Origin: a bacterium
GTDB taxonomy: Bacteria; Krumholzibacteriota; Krumholzibacteriia; LZORAL124-64-63
Assembly: GCA_016703265.1 (NCBI GenBank)
Contig: JADJCK010000009.1
Location: 248,001 to 312,000 of the forward strand
DNA: 64,000 nt
Direction of reading: 5' to 3'
Made by a program: the position numbers and the translations under genes. Shown piece after piece: positions 63,447 through 64,000 of the stretch (positions are counted from its first letter, which is position 1; every line of letters begins with the position of its first letter). The notes under the pieces were generated by a model, which saw only the letters and a list, made by a program, of their open reading frames with translations, did no database searches and was not told the origin of the DNA.

Positions 63447-64000
63447 CCTCCTTCCGAGAGGACGACCAGGACGCCCGTCCAGTCCAGGCCGCGGCTGCGA
63501 CCCAGAAGCGGCGCGATCTCGACGCCGGACCAGATGCCCAGGAGCGGGATGCCGGCCTCGCGCGTCACCCGCTGGACCTCGGCAGCTTCCTCCTGGTCCG
63601 TCCGCGACTGCGCGGCCGTGCGGCCACCGCAGCTGATGTACAGCGCCAGGAACGGCCGTCGTCCCCCGGCACGCGCCCGCGCCACGAGTGCCGGCGCGTT
63701 CTCGCGCACGGACTGCAGCATCATGCGGTTGTCGCGGACCATGAACTGCACTTCCTGGCCCACGGCCAGGTCGGCCTCGAACATGCCGACGCCGTCGCCG
63801 TCCGGCGTCACGCCGGTCAGCAGGCGATTGACGTACTGGCTCTCCCGGGGTGGACCGAACCGTTCGCCGCAGTTGATGCCCAGCGTGAGGTTCATGATCA
63901 CGGGACGTTCGCCGCGCCAGTCCCGGTTCCCGAACAGTTCGTCGATGATCTCCGGGAGCGGACGGCCGTCCAGTTCGTGGACAACGTCGCCCTGCATGCG
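63443..64000 (-). CDS. FIST-domain sensory protein, 5' end outside the window
   Basis: The visible 185 residues form the FIST C-terminal domain: VVHELDGRPLPEIIDELFG, MVRDNRMMLQSVRENAPALV, ALYISCGGRTAAQS and a final ILGIW-type strand (GIPLLGIWSGVEIAPLL). FIST domains bind small ligands, probably amino acids, in signal transduction. The frame is open through the window edge. It overlaps the kinase start, indicating an operon. Confidence 0.88.
   Translation of the reverse strand, partial: RMQGDVVHELDGRPLPEIIDELFGNRDWRGERPVIMNLTLGINCGERFGPPRESQYVNRLLTGVTPDGDGVGMFEADLAVGQEVQFMVRDNRMMLQSVRENAPALVARARAGGRRPFLALYISCGGRTAAQSRTDQEEAAEVQRVTREAGIPLLGIWSGVEIAPLLGRSRGLDWTGVLVVLSEGG

Overview
The window is a 64-kb piece of a GC-rich, Gram-negative-type chromosome. 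Outer-membrane and periplasmic proteins are abundant. Two secreted proteins carry or once carried the C-terminal NPFN(P) FlgD-like sorting region typical of the FCB-type candidate phyla (Eisenbacteria, Krumholzibacteria, Latescibacteria and relatives). LVIVD and beta-helix surface proteins and paired POT transporters fit the same picture. No rRNA or universal marker is present, so this placement is an inference.

Layout. 0-4 kb: surface proteins (a frameshifted beta-helix protein and an LVIVD propeller). 4.2-10.4 kb: an accessory block with a Fic protein, a DUF4143 ATPase, a truncated transposase and a Gly-rich lipoprotein. It is marked out by three copies of a repeat whose intact copy is joined to a tRNA-Asn gene. 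10.5-14 kb: an orphan Phd antitoxin, a large outer-membrane protein and a MazEF pair. 14.3-30.3 kb: mostly housekeeping and signalling genes: two hybrid histidine kinases, a PolX-type PHP protein, a DsrE protein, an rRNA methyltransferase, GNAT, an Ogt-AlkA fusion repair protein, a cytochrome/YceI/outer-membrane cytochrome group next to a Crp/Fnr regulator, glgC and msrB. 30.4-36.6 kb: a POT transporter, a decayed AAA ATPase and a complete sulfate ABC operon (cysP-cysT-cysW-cysA order of transcription). 36.8-41.2 kb: a sigma-54 activator followed by a repeat-rich strip with palindromes, 15-bp and 17-bp tandem repeats, a MITE-like element and a long perfect hairpin. 41-47 kb: a cyclophilin, a secreted glycogen-debranching-type hydrolase with an outer-membrane partner, a glutamine amidotransferase, a CBM48 protein and a YHS-repeat protein with an in-frame UGA at a conserved cysteine. 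47-52 kb: a likely surface-carbohydrate group (SpsF-like cytidylyltransferase, GT-B-like protein, DXS-like enzyme). 51.8-58 kb: an IS nest (IS3 remnant, IS91 remnant, full IS91, IS110) that has damaged neighbouring genes. 58-59.7 kb: an AbiEi/AbiEii type IV toxin-antitoxin pair. 59.7-64 kb: a second POT transporter and a FIST protein coupled to a PAS histidine kinase that runs off the right edge.

The most interesting points are a candidate selenocysteine codon with a SECIS-like hairpin in the YHS gene (46.5-47.2 kb), the tRNA-linked repeat that ends each accessory module at 4-10 kb, the strongly over-represented palindrome TTGCGCCGGCGCAA, a 195-bp inverted-repeat element flanked by a 3-bp duplication, and three exactly 21-bp-phased boxes over the Fic start codon. 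No CRISPR array was seen.
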